Shown piece by piece: positions 44,452 to 53,856 of a stretch of DNA of 64,000 nucleotides (position 1 is the stretch's first letter; each line of letters begins with the position of its first letter). The DNA is taken from contig CAIUMP010000060.1 of assembly GCA_903900335.1 (NCBI GenBank), positions 62,001-126,000 on the forward strand, in the 5' to 3' direction. This DNA is from an uncultured Ignavibacteriota bacterium (GTDB lineage: Bacteria; Bacteroidota; Ignavibacteria; Palsa-1295). The notes beneath the pieces were generated by a model. It was given only the letters and a program-made list of their open reading frames with translations, ran no database searches and had not been told where the DNA came from. The position numbers were made by a program, and so were the translations under genes.

Positions 44452-44484
44452 AAAAAACGGCGCTAGCTTCTCAGCTGCGCCGTT
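44452..44484 (-). terminator. Terminator after rpmD
   Basis: AACGGCGC (44456-44463) pairs with GCGCCGTT (44477-44484), extended by AGC/GCT; on the minus strand it runs into TTTTTTG. It is 22 nt past the rpmD stop. It ends the spc operon before the accessory genes, so rplO-secY cannot depend on read-through. Confidence 0.85.
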
Positions 44485-44505
44485 CAAAACCAATTGCGAA
44501 GCGAA

Positions 44506-44697
44506 TTACTTCGCGTCTTCGACTTTCACCAAGTGCTGAACCGCCAGGATCATGCCGCGGATAGCCGGGGTGTCATTATGGATCGCCACATAGTGCGGAC
44601 GTCCAAGGCCAAGCGCCTTGATGGTGCGCTTATGCTTTTCGAGCGTGTCGTTGATCGAACGAGTTTGCGTTACTAAAATCTTCTTCGGCGTTGCCAT
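44506..44697 (-). CDS. rpmD: 50S ribosomal protein L30
   Basis: 63 aa from the ATG at 44697 (MATPKKILVTQTRSINDTLEKHKRTIKALGLGR), the standard L30 fold with the GLGR-x-x-x motif; the ORF-track start adds six residues. It follows rpsE closely as usual, but is not followed by rplO. The operon ends here at a terminator. Confidence 0.96.
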   Translation of the reverse strand: MATPKKILVTQTRSINDTLEKHKRTIKALGLGRPHYVAIHNDTPAIRGMILAVQHLVKVEDAK

Positions 44698-44719
44698 CGT
44701 AATTTCTCCTAACAAACGT

Positions 44720-45223
44720 TTAACCGTTGAACACTACGCCGAGCGATACTCCGCGGCGTTCCGCGACCATCGAGGCATCGTTGATCGATTCCAGCGCATC
44801 CATCGTGGCCTTGACGAGGTTGTGAGGATTCGACGAGCCTTGCGACTTCGTGAGAATGTCCTGCACACCAGCAAGTTCGAGCACTGCACGAACGGCACCA
44901 CCTGCGATGAGTCCCGTACCAGGCGAAGCCGGCTTCAGGAACACCTTGCCTGCACCGAACTTGCCATGCGACATGTGCGGGATCGTACCGCGACGCAGCG
45001 GAATAGAGCGGACATTGCGCTTGGCATCTTCCGTCGCCTTCGTGACGGCATCCGTCACTTCGTTCGACTTACCGAGGCCGATACCCACATGTCCGTTGCC
45101 ATCACCGACGGCCACGATTGCATTAAAGCTGAAACGACGTCCGCCTTTGACGACCTTCGAGACGCGATTGACCGCGACCAGCTTGTCCTTCAGATTCAGT
45201 TCTGCTGAACGAATTTTTGCCAC
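44720..45223 (-). CDS. rpsE: 30S ribosomal protein S5
   Basis: 167 aa. The double-stranded-RNA-type N-domain reads [45 protein letters not shown], followed by the C-domain [32 protein letters not shown]. It acts in decoding fidelity at the mRNA entry channel. 22 nt upstream of rpmD, 27 nt after rplR. Confidence 0.97.
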   Translation of the reverse strand: MAKIRSAELNLKDKLVAVNRVSKVVKGGRRFSFNAIVAVGDGNGHVGIGLGKSNEVTDAVTKATEDAKRNVRSIPLRRGTIPHMSHGKFGAGKVFLKPASPGTGLIAGGAVRAVLELAGVQDILTKSQGSSNPHNLVKATMDALESINDASMVAERRGVSLGVVFNG

Positions 45224-45250
45224 GCTATAAACTACGGTTACTGATAAACT

Positions 45251-45610
45251 TTAGAATGCCAATCCGCCTTCACGTGCACCCTCGGCCACAGCCTTGATAC
45301 GACCGTGATAGAGATATCCATTGCGGTCAAATACGACAGACTTAATGCCCTTCGCGAGCGCCTGCTCTGCGAGTACCTTGCCAGCCTGTTTCGCGAGATC
45401 CGCCTTTTTGCCACCCGTTAAGCCACGGCTGCTCGATGCTGCGAGCGTGAAGCCCTTTGCATCGTCGATAAGCTGCGCGTAAATAGCGGCATTGCTGCGG
45501 AATACCACGAGCCTCGGCCGCTCGGCAGTGCCTTGAACGGTCTTGCGAATCTTGAACCTGCGGCGCGCCAGTCGGCGAGCTCTGTCTTGTAACTTGAGTT
45601 TCGATGCCAT
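45251..45610 (-). CDS. rplR: 50S ribosomal protein L18
   Basis: 119 aa; 5S rRNA-binding protein of the central protuberance. Opens with the basic helix [23 protein letters not shown] and contains [29 protein letters not shown] and [25 protein letters not shown], all typical. Located between rplF (60 nt) and rpsE. Confidence 0.97.
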   Translation of the reverse strand: MASKLKLQDRARRLARRRFKIRKTVQGTAERPRLVVFRSNAAIYAQLIDDAKGFTLAASSSRGLTGGKKADLAKQAGKVLAEQALAKGIKSVVFDRNGYLYHGRIKAVAEGAREGGLAF

Positions 45611-45670
45611 ATTTTCTTTCTCTGGAGGCTCGGTCTTGGTCGAGCCTCGACTACATCAGCACTACAAACT

Positions 45671-46210
45671 TTACTTTCCTGCGGTCTTACCAGCCTTGCG
45701 GATGATCTTCTCGTCAGAATACTTAACGCCCTTGCCCTTGTATGGCTCTGGCGGACGGATCGAGCGAATCTTCGCGGCAACTGCACCGACAAGCTGCTTG
45801 TCAATTCCAGAAATAACCACCTGGGTCGGAGCTGGAACGTCGATCGTAATGTCCGTTGGATACACGAATGCTACGGGATGCGAGAATCCCAATGCGAACT
45901 GGATCCACTTCGGCTTCTTCTCTGCCTTGAACCCGACGCCGACGAGGTCGAGCTTTTTGGAATAACCCTCAGTCACTCCGACGACCATGTTATTTGCAAG
46001 GGCGCGCGAAAGGCCATGCAATGCACGCATCTTGCTTTCGTCCGAAGGACGAACGAAAGTCAACTGATCGCCATCGATCTTCGTCGTGATCGCAGCAGGG
46101 ATCTGCTGCGAAAGCTCACCCTTCGGTCCCTTGACCTTGAGCAATCCGTCGTTGAGCGTAACCGTTACGCCCTTCGGGATCGTGATTAACTTTTTTCCGA
46201 TTCTCGACAT
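45671..46210 (-). CDS. rplF: 50S ribosomal protein L6
   Basis: 179 aa with two related domains; starts MSRIGKKLITIPKGVTVTL and carries the C-terminal motif RSIRPPEPYKGKGVKYSDEKIIRKAGKTAGK. It binds near the sarcin-ricin loop where elongation factors dock. Order rpsH-rplF-rplR is conserved. Confidence 0.97.
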   Translation of the reverse strand: MSRIGKKLITIPKGVTVTLNDGLLKVKGPKGELSQQIPAAITTKIDGDQLTFVRPSDESKMRALHGLSRALANNMVVGVTEGYSKKLDLVGVGFKAEKKPKWIQFALGFSHPVAFVYPTDITIDVPAPTQVVISGIDKQLVGAVAAKIRSIRPPEPYKGKGVKYSDEKIIRKAGKTAGK

Positions 46211-46282
46211 ACTATCTGTTCCTTTTCGCTTACGCTAATCCGCTGAAACGGACGCTGCAGCCTTAATGATAAACTCTAAATT

Positions 46283-46669
46283 CTACCAAACGTAGCAGAG
46301 CACTTCGCCGCCGACGTTCGCCGAGCGAGCCTGCTTGTCGGTCATCACACCTTTCGGGGTAGAGATGATAGCAATTCCGAGACCGGAGAGCACGCGTGGT
46401 GTCTCTGCAACACCGGTGTACTTCCGAAGTCCAGGCGTCGAGATGCGCTTAATGCCCATGATCGCCGGCTGTCCATTCGTGTACTTGAGCGTTACACGGA
46501 GAATCCCCTGCTTATCATCGACGATCTTCTCGATCGACTCGATGTATCCCTGCTCGCGAAGGATCTCTCCCATGGCGAGTTTAAGGTTCGAAGCTGGCAC
46601 ATCAACGTACTTGTGCCGCGCCTTTAAAGCGTTGCGTACCCGTGTAAGAAAATCTGCAATTGTATCCAT
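46283..46669 (-). CDS. rpsH: 30S ribosomal protein S8
   Basis: 128 aa; starts [28 protein letters not shown] and ends [31 protein letters not shown], the standard C-terminal RNA-binding end. Primary binder of 16S rRNA helix 21; in E. coli S8 represses the spc operon. 109 nt after rpsN. Confidence 0.97.
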   Translation of the reverse strand: MDTIADFLTRVRNALKARHKYVDVPASNLKLAMGEILREQGYIESIEKIVDDKQGILRVTLKYTNGQPAIMGIKRISTPGLRKYTGVAETPRVLSGLGIAIISTPKGVMTDKQARSANVGGEVLCYVW

Positions 46670-46778
46670 CTATGGTCTGTCGCTCGTGAGCTTGATTTCG
46701 CTCTTCTTCAAATTTCTCATACTGCTCTAGTTCATGTCGAACACGACGATAAACGTCGGTCGATACTGCGCTCTGGGG

Positions 46779-46964
46779 CTACCAGCTCGACTTCCGGACT
46801 CCCGGAATCTTGCCGTCCAGCGCTAGCTCGCGGAAGCATAATCTGCAAATACCGAACTTGCGGTAGTAGGCGCGTGCACGTCCGCAGCGATTGCAGCGGT
46901 TATGAACGCGAGTTGCAAATTTGGGCTTCCTCTTTGCTTTGACTCTAAGGGCTAATCTTGCCAT
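46779..46964 (-). CDS. rpsN: 30S ribosomal protein S14, zinc type
   Basis: 61 aa, the short type Z form. Zinc ligands Cys24, Cys27, Cys40 and Cys43 in NRCNRCGRA...FGICRLC are all present. It ends [15 protein letters not shown]. Head protein needed late in 30S assembly. Lies 25 nt after rplE. Confidence 0.97.
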   Translation of the reverse strand: MARLALRVKAKRKPKFATRVHNRCNRCGRARAYYRKFGICRLCFRELALDGKIPGVRKSSW

Positions 46965-46989
46965 GCCGTATCTGTACTTCGAAAGTTCG

Positions 46990-47691
46990 TTATGCTGTCT
47001 CCGTTTCGCGCTTGCGGAACGGCAGACCGAATGCCTTCAATAACTCCAGTGCTTCCTCGTCCGAGTTTGCGCTGGTCGCAAAAGTAATGTCCATGCCCGT
47101 GATCTTTGTCACTTTGTCGACGTCGATCTCTGGGAAGATGATCTGCTCGCGTACACCAAGCGTATAGTTGCCGCGGCCATCGAACGACTTATCCGGAATA
47201 CCGCGGAAATCGCGGATGCGAGGGATAGCCGTCGTCATCAGTCTGTCAAGAAACTCATACATGCGTGCGCGGCGGAGCGTTACGCGGCAGCCGATCGCCT
47301 GGTTCTCGCGGAGCTTGAAGTTCGAGATCGACTTCTTCGACTTCGTGATGGCGGCCTTCTGACCGACGATCGCTTCGAGATCGCGAACAGCTGCATCCAA
47401 CAACTTCGGGTCGCTCGTCGCATTACCGACGCCAATGTTCACAGCGATCTTTTCAATTCGCGGCACCTGGTTGACGTTCGCGTAATTGAAGTGCTTCATC
47501 ATCTGCGGAATAACCACGTCGTGGTACTTCGCCTGAAGTCGCGCTGGTGGCGCTGGGCGGTTGCTCTGATGCTCCGCCGGAGCGTGGTCCTCTCCACCGC
47601 CCTTGGCCTTCTTCTCACCCTTCGGCTTGCCTTCGGCCTTTGGCGTCTTAGCCGGTGCCTTCGCTGGAGCCTTCTTTTCTTTATCTGCCAT
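46990..47691 (-). CDS. rplE: 50S ribosomal protein L5 with N-terminal extension
   Basis: 233 aa against about 180 in most bacteria. The L5 core starts near residue 52 ([38 protein letters not shown]) and is complete, with 5S rRNA and tRNA contact regions. The first about 50 residues are Lys/Ala/Pro/Gly-rich ([21 protein letters not shown]...), likely disordered. No internal ATG lies at the core start, so the extension seems to be translated. Confidence 0.96.
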   Translation of the reverse strand: MADKEKKAPAKAPAKTPKAEGKPKGEKKAKGGGEDHAPAEHQSNRPAPPARLQAKYHDVVIPQMMKHFNYANVNQVPRIEKIAVNIGVGNATSDPKLLDAAVRDLEAIVGQKAAITKSKKSISNFKLRENQAIGCRVTLRRARMYEFLDRLMTTAIPRIRDFRGIPDKSFDGRGNYTLGVREQIIFPEIDVDKVTKITGMDITFATSANSDEEALELLKAFGLPFRKRETETA

Positions 47692-47741
47692 TTCGATCTC
47701 TGTTAATGTACGACGATATTGGCCGTCGTAGTAGAATAAAA

Positions 47742-48065
47742 TTACGCGAGAACTTCACCAGAACGCTTCGAGATACGCTCGAATCGTACTTTGCCCGTGG
47801 TGCCAACAAGCTCACGCTTGCCGACGCGTGTCCGAAGGTTTGTCTTCGGATCGACGACCATCACGTTCGAGGCGTTGATCGGCGCTTCACGCTGGGTGAT
47901 GCCACCCTTCTGATTCTGCTGGGTCGGGCGCTCATGCTTGAACTGAATGTTCACGCCTTCGACAAGCACTTTGTTCGTTTCGGGATAGACGCGGAGGATC
48001 TTACCCTGCTTGCCACGGCTCTTCCCGGTGATTACTTCGACGACGTCGTTTTTCTTAACTTTCAT
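47742..48065 (-). CDS. rplX: 50S ribosomal protein L24
   Basis: 107 aa. KOW motif at the N-terminus, [37 protein letters not shown]; assembly initiator at the exit tunnel. It ends with a zinc-free [11 protein letters not shown] tail. Nine nt after rplN, so translationally coupled. Confidence 0.97.
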   Translation of the reverse strand: MKVKKNDVVEVITGKSRGKQGKILRVYPETNKVLVEGVNIQFKHERPTQQNQKGGITQREAPINASNVMVVDPKTNLRTRVGKRELVGTTGKVRFERISKRSGEVLA

Positions 48066-48074
48066 AAGCTCTCC

Positions 48075-48443
48075 TCAAATTACTTCCGGCGCCAACGAAA
48101 TGATTTTCATGTACTGACGCTCGCGCAGCTCGCGTGCGACTGGTCCGAAGATACGCGTACCTCGTGGCTCACCTTGCGCGTTGAGCAACACGACGGCGTT
48201 CTCATCGAAGCGGATATAGCTGCCATCCTTGCGGCGGGTCTCCTTCTTCGTACGAACGATCACGCCCTTGGCCACTTCACCCTTCTTGACCTGGCCATTC
48301 GGAATGGCGGACTTAACAGCCACGACCACGACATCGCCCAAGCCTGCATAGCGGCGATCGTGACCGCCTAGAATACGGATCACGCGGGCACGTTTGGCGC
48401 CTGAGTTATCCGCTACAATTAAGTTTGACTCTTCCTGTACCAT
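48075..48443 (-). CDS. rplN: 50S ribosomal protein L14
   Basis: 122 aa; starts [27 protein letters not shown] and contains [51 protein letters not shown]. Interface protein forming bridges to 16S rRNA. 55 nt after rpsQ. Confidence 0.98.
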   Translation of the reverse strand: MVQEESNLIVADNSGAKRARVIRILGGHDRRYAGLGDVVVVAVKSAIPNGQVKKGEVAKGVIVRTKKETRRKDGSYIRFDENAVVLLNAQGEPRGTRIFGPVARELRERQYMKIISLAPEVI

Positions 48444-48498
48444 ACCAATTTCCTCTTACTCCGTTAACCGGATGCCTTCCAAAAATGGAAAACCTACT

Positions 48499-48795
48499 TT
48501 ACTTCGCGCGCTCGAGAACTTCGATGAGGCGCCAGCGCTTCGTCTTTGAAAGCGGGCGGGTCTCCATGATGCGAACGGTATCGCCCGTCTTCGCATCGTT
48601 CTTCTCGTCATGCGCGACGAACTTCGACGTCTTCTTGAAATACTTTTTATAGAGCGGGTGCGCTACTTTGCGCGTAAGTGTAACGACGACGGTCTTATCC
48701 ATCTTGTCGCTGACGACTTTACCGATACGCTCTTTACGGCGTCCGCGAACCACTTCCGTGGCCGCTGTCTCTACGTTTGTTTCGTTCTCTGCCAT
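48499..48795 (-). CDS. rpsQ: 30S ribosomal protein S17
   Basis: 98 aa from the ATG at 48795 ([38 protein letters not shown]); the ORF track begins three codons earlier at a TTG. OB-fold protein binding 16S helices 7 and 11. The first about 20 residues, acidic and Ala/Glu-rich, extend beyond the usual start. It follows rpmC with almost no gap. Confidence 0.95.
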   Translation of the reverse strand: MAENETNVETAATEVVRGRRKERIGKVVSDKMDKTVVVTLTRKVAHPLYKKYFKKTSKFVAHDEKNDAKTGDTVRIMETRPLSKTKRWRLIEVLERAK

Positions 48796-48804
48796 CGTCA
48801 TCAA

Positions 48805-49011
48805 TTACTTCGCTTGTGTCTTGCGCGCACCGAGAGCCGTTTGCATCCGCGCGATGTCGCGGCGGAGCGTCTGGATCTGCGCATGGTTATCGAGTTGGCC
48901 GATCACTCTCTGAAAGGAGAGCGCCGTCAGACGCGAGTGGTTCTCGGCGATCTGCTTTTCGATTTCCGCTGCATTGAGTTTCTGCAGCTCCGCGTACTTT
49001 ATGCCCTTCAT
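48805..49011 (-). CDS. rpmC: 50S ribosomal protein L29
   Basis: 68 aa, two-helix protein at the tunnel exit: MKGIKYAELQKLNAAEIEKQIAENHSRLTALSFQRVIGQLDNHAQIQTLRRDIARMQTAL. It binds near SRP and trigger-factor docking sites. Lies 17 nt after rplP. Confidence 0.96.
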   Translation of the reverse strand: MKGIKYAELQKLNAAEIEKQIAENHSRLTALSFQRVIGQLDNHAQIQTLRRDIARMQTALGARKTQAK

Positions 49012-49028
49012 GTCGTCTCTATAAAAAA

Positions 49029-49466
49029 TTATTTGCGAACGGCAACTTCTTCCACGTAGTCCGGACGGGTTACCATCTTGGTCTTGACTGGCAACTTGTG
49101 CGAGGCCAAACGAAGCGCTTCCTCCGCGACCGAAAGCGGTACGCCACCGATCTCGAACATGATCCTGCCTGGCTTCACGACCGCGACCCAGAACTCCGGA
49201 GATCCCTTACCCGAACCCATACGGGTTTCCGCAGGCTTCTTCGTGATCGGCTTATCCGGAAAGATCCGAATCCAAATCTTTCCATCGCGCTTCATGGTTC
49301 GCGAAAGTGTAACACGGACTGCTTCGATCTGGCGGCTCGTGATCCAACCGGATTCCAGAACCTTCAGTCCGAATGACCCAAATGCCACCTGCGTCCCGCG
49401 AGTCTCGTTACCCGAGACTTTTCCGCGCATCGTCTTGCGATATTTTACTCTCTTTGGAAGAAGCAT
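49029..49466 (-). CDS. rplP: 50S ribosomal protein L16
   Basis: 145 aa; opens [56 protein letters not shown] and contains [42 protein letters not shown], including the conserved Arg of the hydroxylated loop. Contacts A-site tRNA. 22 nt after rpsC. Confidence 0.98.
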   Translation of the reverse strand: MLLPKRVKYRKTMRGKVSGNETRGTQVAFGSFGLKVLESGWITSRQIEAVRVTLSRTMKRDGKIWIRIFPDKPITKKPAETRMGSGKGSPEFWVAVVKPGRIMFEIGGVPLSVAEEALRLASHKLPVKTKMVTRPDYVEEVAVRK

Positions 49467-49488
49467 CTCTTCTTTTCTTCGCTGCTAA

Positions 49489-50379
49489 TTACTCTGTTGC
49501 TGCCGGTGCTGCCTCACGTGTACGAAGCTTAGGAGTGGCACTGCCACCACCGCTTCCACCACGCGACGGACCACCACGATCTCCGCCTCTATCGCCGCCA
49601 CGACCACCACGGTCGCCGCCACGATCTCCGTCGTCACGTCCACGACCACCGCGTCTGCGGCGTTCGCCGCCCGCTGCCGAAACGATCGGACGCTTATCCT
49701 TCTGCTCTACTCCGTTAACTGCAGTTTCTGCTGCCAACTGAAGCGGAGTCTGACCGATGATGTCACCGTGACAGATCCAAACCTTGATGCCGATCGCACC
49801 ATAGACGGTCTGCGAAGTAGACTTTGCAAAATCAATATCGGCGCGGAGGGTATGCAGTGGAATACGTCCCTCTTTGTACTGCTCGGTTCTCGCGATTTCT
49901 GCTCCGCCGAGACGGCCCGAGCATTTGACGCGGATACCTTCTGCACCGGCGCGCATCGCGGCCTGAATCGCACCCTTCATCGCACGGCGGAAGGAAATAC
50001 GCCCCTCCAACTGCTGTGCGATCTGATCGCCGACGAGCTGAGCATCCGTCTCCGGGCGCTTCACTTCGTTAATAAGGATCTTGACTTCCTTACCCGAGGT
50101 AATATTCTTCAGCTCTTCTTCGAGCTGAGCGATCTCCTTACCGCTCTTGCCGATCACAACGCCAGGTCGTGATGTGTGGATCGTAAGTACGATCCGCTTG
50201 GTCGTGCGGTCCAGCGTTAATCTGGAAAGACCTGCGCGCTTCAGGCGGTTCTTTACGTAGGCACGAATAAGATTATCTTCTTCGAGCTTCTGCGCGAAAT
50301 TCTTGTCGTCGTACCACCTGGCATCCCAGGGTTTGGTAACTGCGAGCCTGAATCCGATAGGATGAGTTTTCTGTCCCAA
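49489..50379 (-). CDS. rpsC: 30S ribosomal protein S3 with RGG tail
   Basis: 296 aa against about 210-235 usually. The S3 core is complete: MGQKTHPIGFRLAVTKPWDARWYDDKNF, the KH domain loop VVIGKSGKEIAQLEEELK, and the C-domain ending KVWICHGDIIG near 224. After it comes a roughly 60-residue tail rich in Arg, Gly and Asp (GRGRDDGDRGGDRGGRGGDRGG...), an RGG-type segment. S3 forms the mRNA entry helicase site, so the tail could reach incoming mRNA. The DNA is a repeat of GG-CGA-GAT-like codons. Confidence 0.96.
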   Translation of the reverse strand: MGQKTHPIGFRLAVTKPWDARWYDDKNFAQKLEEDNLIRAYVKNRLKRAGLSRLTLDRTTKRIVLTIHTSRPGVVIGKSGKEIAQLEEELKNITSGKEVKILINEVKRPETDAQLVGDQIAQQLEGRISFRRAMKGAIQAAMRAGAEGIRVKCSGRLGGAEIARTEQYKEGRIPLHTLRADIDFAKSTSQTVYGAIGIKVWICHGDIIGQTPLQLAAETAVNGVEQKDKRPIVSAAGGERRRRGGRGRDDGDRGGDRGGRGGDRGGDRGGPSRGGSGGGSATPKLRTREAAPAATE

Positions 50380-50406
50380 GCGCTTACGTTAATTCGTGAT
50401 GTATGC

Positions 50407-50844
50407 TTAACTCTTGACGGCGTCTGTCGCCTTGGCAGCCTTTTTCGGGCGCTCTTTCTTCGATAGCTTTGCGTTCTTCTTCGCTCCGCGAGGTGTCGGC
50501 GCGTCTCCGACGACGATCCTCAAGTGGTTAGAACGCTTGCGGATGCGAAAAGCTCGTCCCTGCGGTGCAGGTAGTACGCGCTTGAGCATCACGCCGCCAT
50601 CGGCAGAGCACTCACGCACATAGAGATCTTCCACATCGAACCGGGAGTGATCCGGGTTCATCTGAAAATTCGATACCGCACTGCGAAGCGTCTTCTCTGC
50701 TACAACCGAAGCATGGTTCGGTGTAAAGTGAAGGATCGAGAGCGCCTCGGGGACTCGCTTGCCGCGAATCATGTCGAGCACGATTCGCATCTTGCGAGGC
50801 GAACTCGGGATCGCGCGTTTAATTGCGTGGGCTTCTTTTGCCAT
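50407..50844 (-). CDS. rplV: 50S ribosomal protein L22
   Basis: 145 aa. The core HAIKRAIPSSPRKMRIVLDMIRGKRVPEALSILHFTPNHAS and the tunnel hairpin region MLKRVLPAPQGRAFRIRKRSNHLRIVV are standard. A basic Lys/Ala-rich tail of about 25 residues follows. Lines the exit tunnel. 27 nt upstream of rpsC. Confidence 0.97.
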   Translation of the reverse strand: MAKEAHAIKRAIPSSPRKMRIVLDMIRGKRVPEALSILHFTPNHASVVAEKTLRSAVSNFQMNPDHSRFDVEDLYVRECSADGGVMLKRVLPAPQGRAFRIRKRSNHLRIVVGDAPTPRGAKKNAKLSKKERPKKAAKATDAVKS

Positions 50845-50864
50845 GACGATATGCTAAACTTTTG

Positions 50865-51146
50865 TTACTTCGTAGCTACTTCCGTCTTCGTGCCCGAGTG
50901 ACCGCGGAACGTCCGGGTCGGAGCAAACTCACCGAGCTTATGGCCTACCATATTCTCCGTGACATAGACTGGAATGAACTTATTACCATTGTGCACCGTG
51001 AAGGTGTGACCCACAAAATCCGGCGATACCGTAGAATCGCGAGACCAGGTCTTGATCACTTTCTTCTGACGCGAAGCATTGAGTGTCTCCACTTTCTGGA
51101 GAAGCTTCTCGTCGATAAACGGCCCTTTTTTCAGCGAACGTGACAT
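50865..51146 (-). CDS. rpsS: 30S ribosomal protein S19
   Basis: 93 aa; [23 protein letters not shown] and the core [42 protein letters not shown] are diagnostic. Head protein pairing with S13. Six nt after rplB. Confidence 0.98.
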   Translation of the reverse strand: MSRSLKKGPFIDEKLLQKVETLNASRQKKVIKTWSRDSTVSPDFVGHTFTVHNGNKFIPVYVTENMVGHKLGEFAPTRTFRGHSGTKTEVATK

Positions 51147-51152
51147 GCTACT

Positions 51153-51989
51153 TTATTTAGTGCGGCGCTTAACGATGTACTTATTCGATGCGTTCTTCGG
51201 ATGGCGCGTCTTGAGGCCCTTCGAAAGTGTACCCCACGGCGACTTCGGATGCTTGCGTCCACCGCCCGACTTTGACTTACCCTCACCACCACCCATCGGG
51301 TGATCGACCGGGTTCATCGCCATACCGCGCGTCTGCGGACGAATACCGAGCCAGCGTGAACGGCCAGCCTTACCCCAGCTAATATTGAAATAATCCGAAT
51401 TGCCAACCTGACCGATCGTCGCAAAACACTCTAAACGGATCTTTCGCATTTCGCCAGAAGGCAGCTTCAGCGTGCAGAACTCGCCTTCCTTAGCCATGAC
51501 CTGGCAGGCGTTACCCGCGGAGCGAGCAAGCTGACCACCGCGGCCCGCGACCAACTCCACGTTGTGGACCGTCGTACCCAGGGGCATGTTGCGAAGCGGA
51601 AGCGTATTGCCTACGTTGATCTCACTGTCCGGACCAGAAGTGACAATGTCACCAACCTTTAATCCGTTCGGAGCGAGGATATAACGCTTGTCACCATCGG
51701 CATATACGATCAGTGCGATCCGGCAGGTGCGGTTCGGATCGTATTCGATCGACGAGACCTTACCCGGCACGACAAGCTTATTACGCTTGAAGTCGATGAC
51801 GCGGTACATCCGCTTGTGTCCGCCGCCGCGATGCCGCGAGGTGATGCGTCCCGTGTTGCCACGTCCGCCAGACTTTGAAAGCTTTTCGAGCAGCGCCTTT
51901 TCCGGAGTGGTCTTTGTGACCTCTTCGAACGTCGAGATCGAGTAGTATCTCGTCGCAGGTGTTCTCGGTTTTAAATTCCGTATTGCCAT
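51153..51989 (-). CDS. rplB: 50S ribosomal protein L2
   Basis: 278 aa. Central RNA-binding domain and the highly conserved loop near the peptidyl-transferase centre, [22 protein letters not shown] (His in DHPMGGGEG). Opens [26 protein letters not shown]. Located between rplW and rpsS. Confidence 0.98.
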   Translation of the reverse strand: MAIRNLKPRTPATRYYSISTFEEVTKTTPEKALLEKLSKSGGRGNTGRITSRHRGGGHKRMYRVIDFKRNKLVVPGKVSSIEYDPNRTCRIALIVYADGDKRYILAPNGLKVGDIVTSGPDSEINVGNTLPLRNMPLGTTVHNVELVAGRGGQLARSAGNACQVMAKEGEFCTLKLPSGEMRKIRLECFATIGQVGNSDYFNISWGKAGRSRWLGIRPQTRGMAMNPVDHPMGGGEGKSKSGGGRKHPKSPWGTLSKGLKTRHPKNASNKYIVKRRTK

Positions 51990-52037
51990 TTAATCAATGA
52001 TTGAGTTATCGCTTCAATCAAGCTTAATTCGTAAAAC

Positions 52038-52355
52038 TTACAGTGCGCCCTTGTCCTTGACATCCATTGGCGAGAACACGTCGATCGTGTTACCCGGCAT
52101 GAGATGGACGACGGCCTTCTTGTAGCCTGCTTTCACACCATTGCGAACGCCCTTGCGGGTCATCTGCGATTTGTGCTTCTCCTTTTGGGAGATCGTCTGA
52201 ACGCTCTTGACCTTAACGTCGAACTTGCGCGTGACCGCTTTCGCGATCTCGATCTTATTCGAACCCGGAGCGACTTCGAAGTGATAGATACCCTTCTCTG
52301 CCTGCAGCGTCGCCTTCTCCGTCAGAATTGGCCGTTTTAGTATTTCTCTGATCAT
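52038..52355 (-). CDS. rplW: 50S ribosomal protein L23
   Basis: 105 aa from the ATG at 52355 (MIREILKRPILTEKATLQAEKGIYHFEVAPGSNKIEIAKAV); the longer ORF-track start runs into rplD. Docking site at the tunnel exit for trigger factor and SRP. The FDVKVKSVQTI strand and GYKKAVVHLMPG end are typical. 13 nt after rplD. Confidence 0.96.
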   Translation of the reverse strand: MIREILKRPILTEKATLQAEKGIYHFEVAPGSNKIEIAKAVTRKFDVKVKSVQTISQKEKHKSQMTRKGVRNGVKAGYKKAVVHLMPGNTIDVFSPMDVKDKGAL

Positions 52356-52368
52356 GCTAAACCTCTTA

Positions 52369-53043
52369 TTATGACGGAATGGAAATGTGCTCGACTTCCG
52401 GCAGCTCGTGAGCCATGCCCGCAAAGCTATCTTCGATGATCTTGATCGCAGATTCTTCCGCGATGACCGCACGTGATTTCCAGATCTCGTACATGGATGC
52501 CTTATCCGCAGCGAGCATCGTAAGCGTCGGGATGTTACGACCGCTCATATAAAGCGTGTTGTTATCACCGGCCGTCAAGAACAGCGCCTGCTTTGTATTG
52601 AGCTTCAACGCATTCAATACTTCCTGAACCGTACGTGTGCGCGGAGCGGTCATGTTCATGTCTTCGACGACGACGAAAGCGTTGTTTGCCATCTTCTCGG
52701 AAAGCGCACTCTTGCGAGCAAGCTGCTTTACCTTACGTGGAAGCTTCTGCGTGTATTTATGCGGCATCGGGCCGTGCATGGTACCGCCACCTGGATGGAG
52801 CGGGCTCTTGATATCGCCCTGACGAGCGCGGCCCGTTCCCTTTTGGCGGAACATCTTCTTCGTCGAACCTGCTACTTCCGAGCGGGTCTTCGTTTTATGC
52901 GTACCTTGACGCTGGTTCGCGAGATAGGCGTTGATCGACAACCACATCGTGTGGCTATGCGGCTCAATGCCGAAGATCTCGTCCGAGAGCGTGATCTTAC
53001 GCCCCGTACTCGAACCGCTCTTGCTAATTACTTCTACTTCCAT
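52369..53043 (-). CDS. rplD: 50S ribosomal protein L4
   Basis: 224 aa. The tunnel-lining loop GTHKTKTRSEVAGSTKKMFRQKGTGRARQGDIKSPLHPGGGTMHGP is complete, followed by PRKVKQLARKSALSEK. In E. coli L4 also represses the S10 operon. Eight nt after rplC. Confidence 0.98.
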   Translation of the reverse strand: MEVEVISKSGSSTGRKITLSDEIFGIEPHSHTMWLSINAYLANQRQGTHKTKTRSEVAGSTKKMFRQKGTGRARQGDIKSPLHPGGGTMHGPMPHKYTQKLPRKVKQLARKSALSEKMANNAFVVVEDMNMTAPRTRTVQEVLNALKLNTKQALFLTAGDNNTLYMSGRNIPTLTMLAADKASMYEIWKSRAVIAEESAIKIIEDSFAGMAHELPEVEHISIPS

Positions 53044-53051
53044 TGCCTTGA

Positions 53052-53687
53052 CTACGCTTTAACGATCTCAACGACCTGGTTTTTCGCGCCCGCGAACGAG
53101 CCCTTTACCAAAATTAAGTTCTGGTCGGCCAGCACCTTGACAATCTTGAGATTGCGTGTAGTGATCTGGTTGCCGCCCATTCGTCCGCCCATGCGCTGCC
53201 CCTTGAAGACGCGCGAAGGATAGCTCGAGGAGCCGATCGATCCAGGGGCGCGCTGACGATCCGACTGACCGTGCGTCTGCTGTCCGACACCACCGAAGTG
53301 ATGGCGCTTAACGACACCCTGAAAACCGCGTCCCTTCGAAGTTGAAACGACGTGCACCATATCGCCTTCATTGAAGACCTCCGAAGCCCCGAGAGCCGTA
53401 CCGAGCGTAAGCGCGGCCAACTTCTCTCCTTCGAACGTGCGAATCTCCTTCAAATAACGCTTTGGCTCGACTCCCGCTTTCGCGAAATGTCCCTTGGCAG
53501 GCTTATTCAGCTTGCGCTCCTGCGTATCCTCATATCCCAGCTGAATGGCATCGTAGCCATCCGTCGCCTTCGTCTTGACTTGCGTCACGTAGCAGGGACC
53601 GGCCTGGATGACCGTAACGGGGACGTACTGCCCCTGGTCATCGAAGATACCCGTCATGCCAACTTTTTTGCCTATTAGTGCGCTCAT
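53052..53687 (-). CDS. rplC: 50S ribosomal protein L3
   Basis: 211 aa; starts MSALIGKKVGMTGIFDDQGQYVPVTVI and carries the long-loop motif GRGFQGVVKRHHFGGVGQQTHGQSDRQRAPGSIGSSSYPSRVFKGQRMGGRMG, which reaches the peptidyl-transferase centre. Start of the compact part of the S10 operon; 169 nt separate it from rpsJ. Confidence 0.98.
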   Translation of the reverse strand: MSALIGKKVGMTGIFDDQGQYVPVTVIQAGPCYVTQVKTKATDGYDAIQLGYEDTQERKLNKPAKGHFAKAGVEPKRYLKEIRTFEGEKLAALTLGTALGASEVFNEGDMVHVVSTSKGRGFQGVVKRHHFGGVGQQTHGQSDRQRAPGSIGSSSYPSRVFKGQRMGGRMGGNQITTRNLKIVKVLADQNLILVKGSFAGAKNQVVEIVKA

Positions 53688-53692
53688 TATCG

Positions 53693-53845
53693 TTAGGGTT
53701 TAGGGGTTAGGGGCTTGAGCGTTCGAACTGCGAGCGCAGTCGATAACCCATTTTCCCGTCCCGTATCCTATAATAAAATCTGTTAATACTGGGCCCATCA
53801 AAGAGCATGTAGTGCGATCCTTACTAGACCCTACACCCCATACCC
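53693..53845. repeat. TTAGGG-like degenerate repeats in the rpsJ-rplC gap
   Basis: TTAGGGTTTAGGGGTTAGGGG (53693-53713) and, in complementary sense, ACCCTACACCCCATACCC (53828-53845) flank the rpsJ-rplC gap. Between them on the minus strand is an AT-rich stretch (TTTTATTATAGGATA) that could hold a promoter for rplC. Confidence 0.5.
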
Positions 53846-53856
53846 GCATCTTGCCC

